DNA from: Entamoeba invadens IP1
Lineage: Eukaryota; Evosea; Mastigamoebida; Endamoebidae
DNA: 64,000 bases
Direction: 5' to 3'
NCBI RefSeq assembly: GCF_000330505.1
Contig: NW_004440445.1
Coordinates: 639,399-703,398 of the forward strand
Shown: positions 21,084-31,800 of the stretch, one piece after another
How positions within the stretch are numbered: the stretch's first letter is position 1
How the letters are laid out: the number at the start of each line of letters is the position of its first letter
Position numbers and translations under genes: made by a program
The notes under the pieces: generated by a model
What the model was told of the DNA's origin: nothing
The model's input: only the letters and a program-made list of their open reading frames with translations
Database searches by the model: none

Positions 21084-23660
21084 TTAGAGTCTTGTCTCAA
21101 GCTCTACTTGATCAAAACAATTTTTTTCATCTTTTTGAAATACTTTACTTCTGTTTATAACAACAGAAAAAGCACTATTGTGTTCACTCTCTCTGAACAC
21201 AATATTATCAAAGTCGTCTCTATTACTACTACTACTTTGCACGACATATGAGTTAAACAATAAAACCCTTTCTCCAAAGAACTTTTCATCGCTTTTCCTA
21301 ACAATACAGAACACGACATCATCTTCATTGAGTAAATAGTCTGCTTGTGTTAGTATATGATACCTTTCGTTCAATCTTTTCAATACACCAATGCACTTAA
21401 TTTCATTCTCAAGTAAAAATTCAAATAAAAGTCCAAAGAGTGTACCAGAGACTTCCTTTTTCATTCGAATGCTTTTGATTACAATGCTACTCTTAAAAGA
21501 AGAAAAATCCCTCCACACCACTTCGTTGTGTTTGTACTCCACTAGATTACAAATAACTTCCGCAATGTATTTGTCACTGTATGGCGTCCCACTTTCTTTG
21601 ATAAATCGCTCGTTCTCTATTTTGTCAATTTCACAAATTATTCGAATGTCCTTCACCCTTTCACCACGACTCTTTTTGACTTCTTTTTCTTGTTTAAGAA
21701 GTCCGTTAAGTATTGTATAGATGACAACAACGTTAGTGTCATCTTTCCCATTTTTGTCGGAGCAAAAGATACAAATGCCAGTTGCTGCAAAGACACGCAC
21801 TCTCGTGTAGAATGATATCTCATGTAAATTACCTTGTACAATGTACAAGTTATCAATAAGCGATAAATCCCTCCAGTCTGCAGACACCTCTTTCAAGCCG
21901 TGAATACATATGACTATCGGCACACCACTTTTTTCTCTAAATGTCGACAAAATGGAAGAGACCCCTCGATGATATCCGATTATTAATTTATGTTTCTTTC
22001 CTTTAAAATTTTCCACTAGAACAGTTGAAAGCTTCTTTTTCTTGTTATGCACAATTTTTGGTTGTAAAATAGGTGTTTGTGTATCAGATAATATGTCGAC
22101 CATTTTCCCATTTTTTTGTTCTTTGATATGATGATATGTTTTCTCGTCTGATATAACAAAGAGTATATCACCACGTTGGAGTATTTTTGTTGGAGAACAG
22201 TACTCAACTTCATTGTCATGTTCGACACCAACTAATATACAATTGAAGTGTTCGACCAACTCAAGACTGATTTGATTGTATGACATCCCAACGAAAGAGT
22301 TTGGGACTTCTAAATTTCTCAGCACATTAGTCTCTGGACTTCTTGTTTTGATCGAGAAGAGTGATCGTAAAACGTCAAAGGAGTGTGGACAAAGTAACTC
22401 ACATGCAAGTAAGAGTCTGAACTGTTCTTTACATAAACAGACTGCATTGTGTTCCACAAACAAATTGAATAAGTCCATTGTATTTAATAACACATATATC
22501 TGACATGTTGAGTTTTGTAACAACGTTTTAAATCGTATAAACGTCAGCTCTTCGTTCTTGTCGGAAGTCAGTATTATTGCACTTGCATATTCAGTAGACG
22601 TTTGAGTAACATCAAATTCATTTTGTGCATCACCTTTATAAGTGAATCTGTTGTACTTTCTTTTTGACATGATGTTATCCTGCACGTTGGGTAGCAACAC
22701 TACCAAATCTCTTTTTATTTTAGGCACAAAAGAATGCAACATATCACCACTTCCAGTATACAACACATGATTCTTGCAGTTACTCAATTTGTCTTGGTCC
22801 TTCATTTTCAAGGCGTTAATGATCTTTGATAATCGCATTGGGAAGTAAAGAAAGAACGCAAGGATATACAAACAACAGAAGATCCTGCCCAAGTCTGAAT
22901 CAGGATACATATCCCCAAACCCCACTGTTACAACAGTAACAACCACAAAGTAAAAACAGTTGTGGAATCGATGAAATTTCGACTCGACTTTAAACCCTTC
23001 AAGAATTCTAAATATAGAAGCTGAAAGGAACAACACAGAAAAGGTTGTGACAAAAGTTGTGATAATGGTCTCAGTAATTAAAAACTTCTTTTTGTTCTCT
23101 CCTATCCAGAAGTACATTAATGCCTCGGAAAATAAACAGTCGACATATATGATTCTGAGAAAACAGAGTGAATGGATGTGCGTGTGACCTTTCCAATGTT
23201 CAAATATCGTTGTTTTTGTCACCACAAAGTATATCAATGGGATGAATGTAATCGTTAAAATTAATAATGAAATGGGAAGCATGAATCTTCGGACGTGTAA
23301 ATTCACAACAAATTCGTAGAACCAAGAGAGTAAGAGATACACATTCACTCCAAATTCAATATAAAGTAACACGTACAAATGAGATGGAGTGTCCAAATAA
23401 CTATCTACAACGTTCAAAAAACACAGTGACAAGTTCATTATAATATCAACAACTATAACTACACCAGTGATATACGACTTTCGAAGCCAAAGAATGAATG
23501 AACGAATAATTTCAATTTTCTTCTTCTTTAATTTAATGGAGTTCATTTGTCGTTTGCGATAATTCTCTACGCTTGAGAACCGACTTTTGTTCAAAAAATC
23601 AGAAGGGTACATTGTGTTACTTTTGTACAGCTTTTCATGATCCTTCTCGTCTTTATCCAT
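21084..23660 (-). CDS. RCK-domain potassium channel (BK/Slo-like)
   Basis: Potassium channel subunit, 858 residues from the ATG at 23660 (the open frame reaches a TTG at 23720). The N-terminal third has several membrane segments (about 55-300). A pore helix and filter follow, with the K+ signature TVGFGD in VVTVVTVGFGDMYPDSDLG, then a final helix. The remaining 550 residues are cytosolic and look like RCK regulatory domains: a Rossmann-type start NHVLYTGSGDM after the pore, and later a second similar unit (KHKLIIGYHRG). This pore-plus-tandem-RCK order is that of Slo channels and of some bacterial KtrA/MthK-like channels. The segment where S4 would be expected lacks the regular arginine ladder of voltage sensors, so gating is more likely ligand- than voltage-driven; that is inference. 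No intron is needed. Confidence 0.88.
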   Translation of the reverse strand: MDKDEKDHEKLYKSNTMYPSDFLNKSRFSSVENYRKRQMNSIKLKKKKIEIIRSFILWLRKSYITGVVIVVDIIMNLSLCFLNVVDSYLDTPSHLYVLLYIEFGVNVYLLLSWFYEFVVNLHVRRFMLPISLLILTITFIPLIYFVVTKTTIFEHWKGHTHIHSLCFLRIIYVDCLFSEALMYFWIGENKKKFLITETIITTFVTTFSVLFLSASIFRILEGFKVESKFHRFHNCFYFVVVTVVTVGFGDMYPDSDLGRIFCCLYILAFFLYFPMRLSKIINALKMKDQDKLSNCKNHVLYTGSGDMLHSFVPKIKRDLVVLLPNVQDNIMSKRKYNRFTYKGDAQNEFDVTQTSTEYASAIILTSDKNEELTFIRFKTLLQNSTCQIYVLLNTMDLFNLFVEHNAVCLCKEQFRLLLACELLCPHSFDVLRSLFSIKTRSPETNVLRNLEVPNSFVGMSYNQISLELVEHFNCILVGVEHDNEVEYCSPTKILQRGDILFVISDEKTYHHIKEQKNGKMVDILSDTQTPILQPKIVHNKKKKLSTVLVENFKGKKHKLIIGYHRGVSSILSTFREKSGVPIVICIHGLKEVSADWRDLSLIDNLYIVQGNLHEISFYTRVRVFAATGICIFCSDKNGKDDTNVVVIYTILNGLLKQEKEVKKSRGERVKDIRIICEIDKIENERFIKESGTPYSDKYIAEVICNLVEYKHNEVVWRDFSSFKSSIVIKSIRMKKEVSGTLFGLLFEFLLENEIKCIGVLKRLNERYHILTQADYLLNEDDVVFCIVRKSDEKFFGERVLLFNSYVVQSSSSNRDDFDNIVFRESEHNSAFSVVINRSKVFQKDEKNCFDQVELETRL

Positions 23661-24907
23661 TTTAATTTGCTGTGTTACAGTTGATCCAAAAATGTCTTTT
23701 CTTCTGTCAGTACAAAACAAAACAAATAACTTAACATCAGTAATGAACTATAAATAGTGAATAACTCAAACTAATTTATAGTTCTTTTTGTATAGTATAT
23801 CTTCTATAAAAAAGTGAAAATGGTTTTTAAAAACCCTTATTAATTAATAGTATAAAAATAGTTAAATGTATAATATAATAATCAGTGGTATTTAAATAGT
23901 AAAAACTCGATATTACAATAACAACAAACTTCTCTAGCCCGATAGACGCACTAGGTTAAATTGTTGCTTAGATAATGCACTTTAACACAACCGTTATAAC
24001 CTATATGATGGTTCTTGGAAATTTGCAAAAGTTATCAATAATATGTCATATTAGTTTATATATAATTTAAAATACATAATCAACAAATTTATTGATTATA
24101 GTTTTTTCATTATAATAATATGGTTTTTTAAAATATACTATAAATTTTAGTAAATTTATTAATAAATATATAAAAACATAAATTTTTGTTTTTATTTAAA
24201 TTTACATTTTATAAATTATAATATTTATTATTTATAAATATATTAATTAATTAACTATTTTACATTATTATATATTTTAGTTAATTCTATAATATTCTTT
24301 TATAAATTTGTTATATTTTTAAAATATTTTTTAAATTATAATAAATCTATTTTATTATTATAGTTCGGTTAGTTAGAATATAGTTCGTTAGCTAACTATA
24401 GTTCAGTTCAAAAACTAGGTAAATTGTTAACTAACTATATAGTATTTAGGTTACTTCTCATAAAGTGCCTAAAAAGAAGATGCCAGAGGTAAATTTTAGT
24501 TTTGAATAAATACTTAAAAATTTGTTTGTATAAACTAGTAAAATAGTAAATAAACCATTTCTATAATAAATAAAATTATAATTAATTATTTTACTATTAT
24601 TTAATTATCCAATTAATTAATAATAAATTAATAATCAACTATGACATATACTATTTTTTTCCAACAAACTGCATAGAGGTCAAAAGAACGAGCGTTACAC
24701 AATTGGGTGACTTTCACTGGTTTTGTTGTTGCACATTTCTGTTGAGTGTCCCACCACGGCCACTTCTATTACTCTGACAAACACGTATCGAGGCCCCAAT
24801 TTCCCGACATAAGAGCAGAATATTTAAATTGTTAATTAGACGTCTCGCTTCATGACACCAAATCGTCGAATAAAAACACTGCATTGGCACTTCACGACAG
24901 AAGAATA
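23661..24907. other. AT-rich divergent intergenic region
   Basis: Lies between the diverging potassium-channel and ABCC genes. Most is extremely AT-rich. Related short motifs recur near 24360-24450 (TATAGTTC and GTTAGCTAAC-like pieces). The last 220 bases (about 24665-24890) are noticeably richer in GC, but I could not find a tRNA, snRNA or exon there. An 18-codon frame starting near 24852 ends exactly over the ABCC start codon (TAATG). Confidence 0.5.
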
Positions 24908-27900
24908 ATGAACAACAACAAAGAATATAATCTATACGACACGTTAAGTGAAATGCAAGTGATTGATGTCGACGAGAGTTACAAGGCAACAGAAGACGAG
25001 CCGATATACAAAGAACACCCACACTTCTGGGACATTCTATTTATGCAACGTGCTCCTCAATACATTCAAAAGGGTCGGAAAGGGAGTTTAGAAGTCTCTG
25101 ATTTAGGTATGCTTCCTTCCACTCTCGACGTCGAGAAGTCGTTCACTCAAATGATATCATCGTGGAAAACAGAAACAACAAAACACCCCACAAACCCTTC
25201 CCTCTTTCGTTCTTTAATTCGAGTTGAATGGAAGTCGTTTCTCTTCTGTTATTTGTTTTTGTTAATATCTCAGTTAGGTACTTTATTGATCCCACTTGTC
25301 ATTCAATTTCTTATCAAGTGGGTCCAAAGCACCACCTTCGAAATCTATGTAGGAATTCTCTTTCTCTTAGGTATCACTATCATTCAAATACTCACTTCAT
25401 TTGGTGCTCAATTGTCAGTCAAGTGGATTTTTGTGTTATCTCTCCGTCTTCGCAATTCGATCATCTCGATGATCTATTACAAAGCCTTGCGGTTGAACGT
25501 ATTAGACATCGAAGACACGGGAAGATTAGTCAACTTAATGTCCAACGACTCGATGTTATTTGTGGAACAACTCCCACAAGTACTTTCCGGTTCGGTAGCT
25601 CCCGTCTTGTTTCTCGTGTTATGTGCAATTCTATTTGGGTATGTCCGCCTTTGGGCCTTCATCCCCATCATCCTCTGTCTTCTCTTTGTATTCGCCAATT
25701 TACTTTCAAGTCAAGTGATTGGGTACTTCTATAATAAGAGTCAAAGGCGAATAGACAAGCGTCTGGGCTTCTTCAGTGAAATCCTCAAAAACGTCAAATT
25801 TGTGAAGTACAATGCATGGGAGAATGCAATGGAAAAGAAACTCGTGGCATTGCGAAGAAGCGAGTTGCTTTCGATCTTTGGGACATTATGTGGACGATCC
25901 TCTGTAGTCACTTTAATGCTGGAACTCTCTCCGTTTCTTGCTTTTGCGTTGTTTCTGTCTTTCATTATAACAAAGAAGACTTTGGACGTGAGCGAAGTCT
26001 TTTCGTTGATTTGTTACTTTAATTGCATTCGATACCCATTCATGAATTTCGGCTATTTCGTCGCAGCTGTTTTGACCTTTAAAATAGCAATCAAACGACT
26101 TCAGAAGTATTTCATGATGCCAGAGCTCCACCCCAGTGACGAGAATTCGTCTTTTATTAATACAGTTGCAGTAGATTTTGACAATGTCGAGTATCACTTT
26201 CCAGATGGTCAAACGGCGTTTAGTTGTGACAAATTAGAAATAGAAAAAGGGGAATTAGTCTGTGTGTTAGGAAGTGTTGGGTCCGGAAAGACTTCATTTT
26301 TATTGTCTTTACTTGGAGAACTCGATAAAACAAGTGGAAAGTCACAAACACGAGGACAAGTGACTTATGCAAGTCAAACGGCTTGGCTGATGAACACAAC
26401 CATTCGAGAAAACATATGCTTCACTAAACAATACGACAAACAGAAGTTTGAGAAGGCGTGCGACTGCGCTTGTTTAAAACACGACTTAGAAATTTTGCAA
26501 GGAGGCGATTTATATGAGATTTCAGAAAGAGGAGCTAACTTATCTGGAGGTCAGCGGCAAAGAGTGTCTCTTGCCAGACTTTTCTACAACTCCGGAGATG
26601 TCGTACTTTTGGATGACCCTCTCAGTGCAGTTGACTTTGAGGTTGGGAGTTACATATTTGAAAAAGGTATAGAAGATTACTTAGACCATAAGACACGAAT
26701 AATAGTGACAAATCAGACGTATTTTATTGATAAAGCTGACAGGATTATAGTCATTAACAACAAGAAAATGGTGTTTAATGGATCGATTGATGAATTAAGA
26801 AACAGCGATTTAGCTGAAGCCGAAGTTGTTAAGAGTGTCACCAAAAACAAAGAAACGTGCAAGAAGAAAAGTATTATAACAAAGCCACAAGACGTTTCAG
26901 CCACACAAACTGAAGAAGAGAAGCGCGAAATAGGTGGAGTTTCCTTTAAAACGTATTTAGAGTACTTTGTGTCTGGTGGATTTGTACTCTTCACGTTTGT
27001 CTTTTTAACGTCGCTCATTCGGTGTGGGTTCAGACTGTGTTATTTCATCTTTTTGATACAATGGACGAACACAATTAACACTACTCTTCCACAAGGAGAG
27101 GTTATTTGGTTTTATTTGAACTCGATATCTATTGGTGCTGGCATTGTCGCGACTTATTTCTCGATGATTTCAATTTCAATATTTGGTTTGGTGTCTTCCA
27201 AAGTTCTCCACTGGAAGATGGTGAGAAATTTGATGAGGACGTCGTTGTCTTATTTTGATGTTACACCGCTTGGGAGACTTTTGAATTACTTTTCGCGCGA
27301 CTTGCGATTTGTCGACTTCAATTTGCCGGTCCAATATGAAATGTTTATTGGACAGGGGTGTGAGATTCTCTCTTGTTTTATAGTCATTTGTGTCTGTTCT
27401 TACTATCTCGTCATTGTCGTTGTATTCTCGATTATTGTGTTCTTAATATTTCACACGTACTTTGTGCGCTCTTCAATTGAGATGCAAAGAATAGAAGGCA
27501 TATCTCGATCCCCTATATTCATTCACTTTGACCAGACCTTAAGTGGTTTGACTACTGTAAGAAACTATAAAGCACAAGACACGTTCATTCAGTCGATTAA
27601 CAAGAAGTTGAAAAACAACACATTGGCGTATTACACTTTACAAATGGCAATTTCGTGGTACTCCCAACGCCTCGACTGGCTTGGGATCTTTGTATCAATG
27701 TGCACTCTTATAGTGATCGTCGTCTTAAAAATTCAAAATGACATCCAAACGGGTGCTGCTGGTGTCGCGTTAATGAACGTGGCACTTTTAGGTACGCTCG
27801 TCTCTCGATTTTCTCAAAACATATTACAAGTCGACATCACAATGCAGTCTGTCGAGCGACTTTTGACACTAAAAGACATATCAGAGGAAGAGCCCAAATC

Positions 27901-28729
27901 CAAAACACTTCGTTATCAAGAAATTAAACCAAATTGGCCATCCAATGGATCAATCGAGTTTCGCAATTATGGGTTCAGATATCGAGACACTTTACCACCA
28001 GTGTTACAGGCTGTTTCCGCTCGTATCCAACCCAAAGAAAAAATTGGGGTTGTGGGGCGTACGGGGAGTGGTAAATCGACATTGATGGCTGGGATATTTA
28101 GAATTAATGAAGCGCTTGAGGGGAGTATTGTTATCGACAATGTCGATGTATCGGAGGTACCTCTTCACACACTACGGAAGCGTGTTTGTATATTACCGCA
28201 AGAAGCCACGATGTTCAGCGGTACCATTCGTGATAATATGGATCCAGAAAACACCAAAACTGAGGATGAAATTACTCGTGTGTTAAAGTTGGTGAACATT
28301 GACAAACCACTCGACTATCTCGTCACTGAAAATGGTGAGAACTTTTCTTTAGGCGAAAGACAGATGATTTGCATCGCGCGTGCGTTATTAAGAGGAGCAA
28401 AGATCTTAATAATGGACGAAGCTACAGCATCAATAGACATACAGACAGACATATTGATACAAGAAATGGTCCGAAAGAACTTTGTTGATTGTACAGTACT
28501 AACTATTGCTCATAGACTTCATACCATTATGGATTCCAATCGAGTCATGGTATTCGATAGTGGCAAATTAGTTGAAATGGGAACGCCTCTCGACTTATAC
28601 AACATCAAGGAGTCTATTTTCCACAACTTAGTGAAGAAGTCTGGGTGTGAAAATGAACTCATTCAATTAGCCAAAGGTGAGAAGTCGATCGCAGAGACTT
28701 TAAAAAGCACAAAACAAGAAGAAAAATGA
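24908..28729 (+). CDS. ABC transporter, ABCC (MRP-like) subfamily
   Basis: Full-length ATP-driven exporter, 1273 residues from the ATG at 24908 (the open frame begins at a TTG at 24884). The order is TMD1-NBD1-TMD2-NBD2. NBD1 has Walker A GSVGSGKTSF near 457, signature LSGGQRQRVSLARL near 546, and Walker B ending LLDDPLSAVD, where Asp replaces the catalytic Glu. NBD2 has Walker A GRTGSGKST near 1049, the ABCC-style signature FSLGERQ near 1144, and MDEATASID with the catalytic Glu intact. One working and one degenerate ATP site is the normal state for ABCC proteins. There is no extra N-terminal TMD0, so it is a short MRP type. It probably exports organic anions or conjugates; the substrate cannot be told from sequence. 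It converges on the giant coiled-coil gene 106 bases away. Confidence 0.93.
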   Translation: MNNNKEYNLYDTLSEMQVIDVDESYKATEDEPIYKEHPHFWDILFMQRAPQYIQKGRKGSLEVSDLGMLPSTLDVEKSFTQMISSWKTETTKHPTNPSLFRSLIRVEWKSFLFCYLFLLISQLGTLLIPLVIQFLIKWVQSTTFEIYVGILFLLGITIIQILTSFGAQLSVKWIFVLSLRLRNSIISMIYYKALRLNVLDIEDTGRLVNLMSNDSMLFVEQLPQVLSGSVAPVLFLVLCAILFGYVRLWAFIPIILCLLFVFANLLSSQVIGYFYNKSQRRIDKRLGFFSEILKNVKFVKYNAWENAMEKKLVALRRSELLSIFGTLCGRSSVVTLMLELSPFLAFALFLSFIITKKTLDVSEVFSLICYFNCIRYPFMNFGYFVAAVLTFKIAIKRLQKYFMMPELHPSDENSSFINTVAVDFDNVEYHFPDGQTAFSCDKLEIEKGELVCVLGSVGSGKTSFLLSLLGELDKTSGKSQTRGQVTYASQTAWLMNTTIRENICFTKQYDKQKFEKACDCACLKHDLEILQGGDLYEISERGANLSGGQRQRVSLARLFYNSGDVVLLDDPLSAVDFEVGSYIFEKGIEDYLDHKTRIIVTNQTYFIDKADRIIVINNKKMVFNGSIDELRNSDLAEAEVVKSVTKNKETCKKKSIITKPQDVSATQTEEEKREIGGVSFKTYLEYFVSGGFVLFTFVFLTSLIRCGFRLCYFIFLIQWTNTINTTLPQGEVIWFYLNSISIGAGIVATYFSMISISIFGLVSSKVLHWKMVRNLMRTSLSYFDVTPLGRLLNYFSRDLRFVDFNLPVQYEMFIGQGCEILSCFIVICVCSYYLVIVVVFSIIVFLIFHTYFVRSSIEMQRIEGISRSPIFIHFDQTLSGLTTVRNYKAQDTFIQSINKKLKNNTLAYYTLQMAISWYSQRLDWLGIFVSMCTLIVIVVLKIQNDIQTGAAGVALMNVALLGTLVSRFSQNILQVDITMQSVERLLTLKDISEEEPKSKTLRYQEIKPNWPSNGSIEFRNYGFRYRDTLPPVLQAVSARIQPKEKIGVVGRTGSGKSTLMAGIFRINEALEGSIVIDNVDVSEVPLHTLRKRVCILPQEATMFSGTIRDNMDPENTKTEDEITRVLKLVNIDKPLDYLVTENGENFSLGERQMICIARALLRGAKILIMDEATASIDIQTDILIQEMVRKNFVDCTVLTIAHRLHTIMDSNRVMVFDSGKLVEMGTPLDLYNIKESIFHNLVKKSGCENELIQLAKGEKSIAETLKSTKQEEK

Positions 28730-28772
28730 TTAATACAAAATACATTGTTTTTAATATGATTTTACGTTAATT

Positions 28773-28809
28773 AATAAAATATAATAAAATATAATAAAAT
28801 ATAATAAAT
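28773..28809. repeat. Tandem 10-mer repeat
   Basis: About 3.7 copies of the unit ATAATAAAAT in the 106-base spacer between the convergent ABCC gene and the giant coiled-coil gene. It may form part of both 3' ends; no function can be assigned. Confidence 0.8.
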
Positions 28810-28835
28810 TAACATAGTGTTACATATTCGCCTTG

Positions 28836-31800
28836 TTATTTGAGTCCATATTCACTTTTCAGTGCAGCAATTTCAGCACGCGCATTATCGTACTTCGCAC
28901 TGAGGATCGCAGTCTCACGTTTGATATTTCTCATTCCCTCCTCTGATCTCTGTTTGAAGAGTGCATTGCATTCAACCATTGTTTTAATTTCCAACAAAAG
29001 CCCTTGGTTTCTGTGTTGAATTTCATGGTAAGACACATAGACCATTTGCATTGTGTGTTGTAAAAACTCGATACGTCTTGCACTTGTGAGTTGTTTGATT
29101 TTATTTGTTTCTATAATGTTTTCTAATTCTTTTTGTGTTGTTCTTAAGTGTTCAATTTCTTTTGTATTTGTTTCCATCTTCAATTCTAAAACACTTTTTT
29201 CATCGAAAACTTTTGTCAAGTCATCATAGAGATGCTTTGATTTGTCTTTCTCTTGAGATAAATCCATTTCAAGTAACGTCTTTTGATCATTTACTTCGTC
29301 CATTCGTTTTTTAATCGCATCAAATTGTTTAATTGTCGTTTCAAGTTCACGTTCCTTCTCTTTCACTTCTTTTTCTAATTGATTTACTACCTCCTCATGC
29401 GTTGTCATTTCATTTTGAAGTTTCAATTTCTCTTCTTTTGTCTTTTCTAACTCGTTGTTGAGAAAGGTGTTGTCACTCTTTCTTTGTTCTATTTCGGCGT
29501 TCAAATTCTCAAATTGATTTTGAATTGTTTTGAGCTTCACTGAAGCTTCTTGAAGTTGGTCATCTTTTTGAGTGACGTACATTGTAAGTCGGTCTTTTTC
29601 ATTGATCATCTTAATGAACTTCTCTTTCATTTTGTTTGAATTGTTCGTTTCATTCTGGACTTCCTCTTCGAGTGTTTTGATTTTCTTTTCCATTGTGTTG
29701 TTTTGGTTGATCATTTCATTAATTTGATTCATCGTTTTGTCCAATTCACAATCTTTTATTTTGATTTCGTTCTTCAACTTCAAATTCTCTTCTTTTTGTT
29801 CATCATTTTCTTTTGTTAATTCATCGATGTGTTCTTTTGAAGTGTTAAATTCTTGTTGTATCGTTTTCTTTTCTTCGTTTGTTATTTTAAGTTTATTTGT
29901 CATCTTCTCAATTTCTTCAGTCTTTCTTTTGCTTTCTTGTTCCATTTGAATAAATCTTTCGTCTTTCTCTTCTTTTGTATTGTAAAGTTGTTGATTCAGT
30001 TGTTTGATTTTCTCTTCAAATTCTTTCTTCTCTTTGTCACTTTCTTCAATCTTTTGAGTTGCCTTTTTCAACTCGCCTTCTTTTTCTTCAATAAGTTTCT
30101 CTTGTTGTGCTGTCTTTTCTTTTTGTGTGTTTAATTCACATTCTACTTTCATTTTTTCATCATTTGTTTTTGTCAGTTGTTCTTCCATGTTTTTGATATT
30201 ACTTTGCATTTCATTTTGTGTTGTTTCTGCTTCTTTCAGTTTCTGTTCTTGTGAATTGAAAGTGGTTTTCAGTTCATCATTCTCGTTCTTTGCGTTTTCC
30301 AAAATTTCATTGATTTCTTTTTCTTTCTCTTTTTGAGCTGCTATATTCATTTCCAATTTCTGTTCAACTTCTTCTTTTTGTTTTTTAGTTGTTTCAATTA
30401 TGTCGTCTTTGTCTTTGAATTTGTTTTCTAATTCATCTTTCTCTTGTTTTGTATTGTTGAGTTGTTCTTCTTGTTGTTTGATTTTCTTTTCAACTTCTTC
30501 TTTTTGTTTTGTTGTCTCTTCAAGTTGTTGATTCACTTTCTCCAGATTGTCATTTTTGTCTTTCAGTTCATTTTGCAATTGTTTTGTTGTTTTATTTTGA
30601 TTTTCAATTGTTTTTTCCAACTCAACTTTCTCATTTATTGTTAATTTGAGTTTTTCAATGATCTTTTCTTTCTCCTTTTCTACACTGTCAAGTTTTTTGG
30701 TTATCTTTTCTTTCTCTTCTTCGAGTTGTTTGGATTTATCTTCTGCTTCTTTCTCAATTTTTCCAATCTTTTTAGTCGCCACATTTAATTCATCGTCTTT
30801 CTTTTTCAATTCACTTTCAATTTTAACTTTTTCTTCTTCTGTAGTTTTGAGTTGATTAACAACTTTTTCTTTTTCTTCTTTGATATTATCCAATTCTTCA
30901 TTTAATTTGTTATTTTTCTCTTCTTCTGTTTTAACTGTGTTCATCATATCTTCTACTTTCTTCTCTCCTTCTTCTTTTTGTTTATTAACCTCTTCTTTTG
31001 TTGTGTCAAGTTCATTTGCAATCTTCTTGTTTTCTTCATTCAGTGTTTTGATTTGCTCTTCTATTTCTGTTTTCTGTTTGTTAATTTTATCTTTCTGTTC
31101 ATTGATATTCGTTAATTTACCATTGAGTTGATTTATAGTTTCTTGTTTTGTCTTTGCATCACTTTCAATCATTTTAATTTGTTCATCTTTTATTTTAATT
31201 TCATTTTCAAATTTATTTTTCTCTTTCTTTGTTGCGTTAAGTTCTTTTGTTATTTTATCTTTTTCGGCTTCGAGTTGTTTGGCTTTATCTTCATTTCCTT
31301 TTAATGCTATTTCTAGTTCATTATTTTTGTTTGTCATCCTTTCCAAATTTTCATTCATTTCTTTTTCTTTTTCTTGTTGAGCTGCTACAATTGTCTCTAT
31401 TCTCTTTTCAGTCTCTTCATTTTGATTTTCAATTGTTTTCTCCAAATCAACTTTCTCATTTGTTGTTGTCTTGAGTTTTTGAGTGATGTTTTCATTCCTT
31501 TCTTTTGTCTTTTCCAACTCGTCTGACAATGTTTTGTTGTTATTTTCAAGTTGTTCTTTTACAGTGTTGAATTTGTTATTTGTATCTTCAAGTTGTTTTG
31601 CAGTTTCATTCAACTCGTTTTCTTTTTCTTTCATTTGATTTTCTATTTCTTCTTTGAGTTTTATCTTTGTGTCAAGTTCTTTTTGTATCGTGTCTTTCTC
31701 TTCTTTTATTTGTTTTAATCCAGTTTTTATTATTTGATTTTCATTCTCAATTCGACTATTTTCACTTCTCGTTTTGATCAGTTCATCATTAATTGTCTTG

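Noticed and set aside
24665..24890. GC-richer stretch before the ABCC gene considered as a tRNA or snRNA gene
   Set aside because: I could not fold a cloverleaf or find A/B box or snRNA core motifs, nor a splice-compatible exon.
24852..24909. Short upstream ORF overlapping the ABCC start codon
   Set aside because: Entamoeba leaders are short, so it is probably not transcribed; it has only 18 codons.
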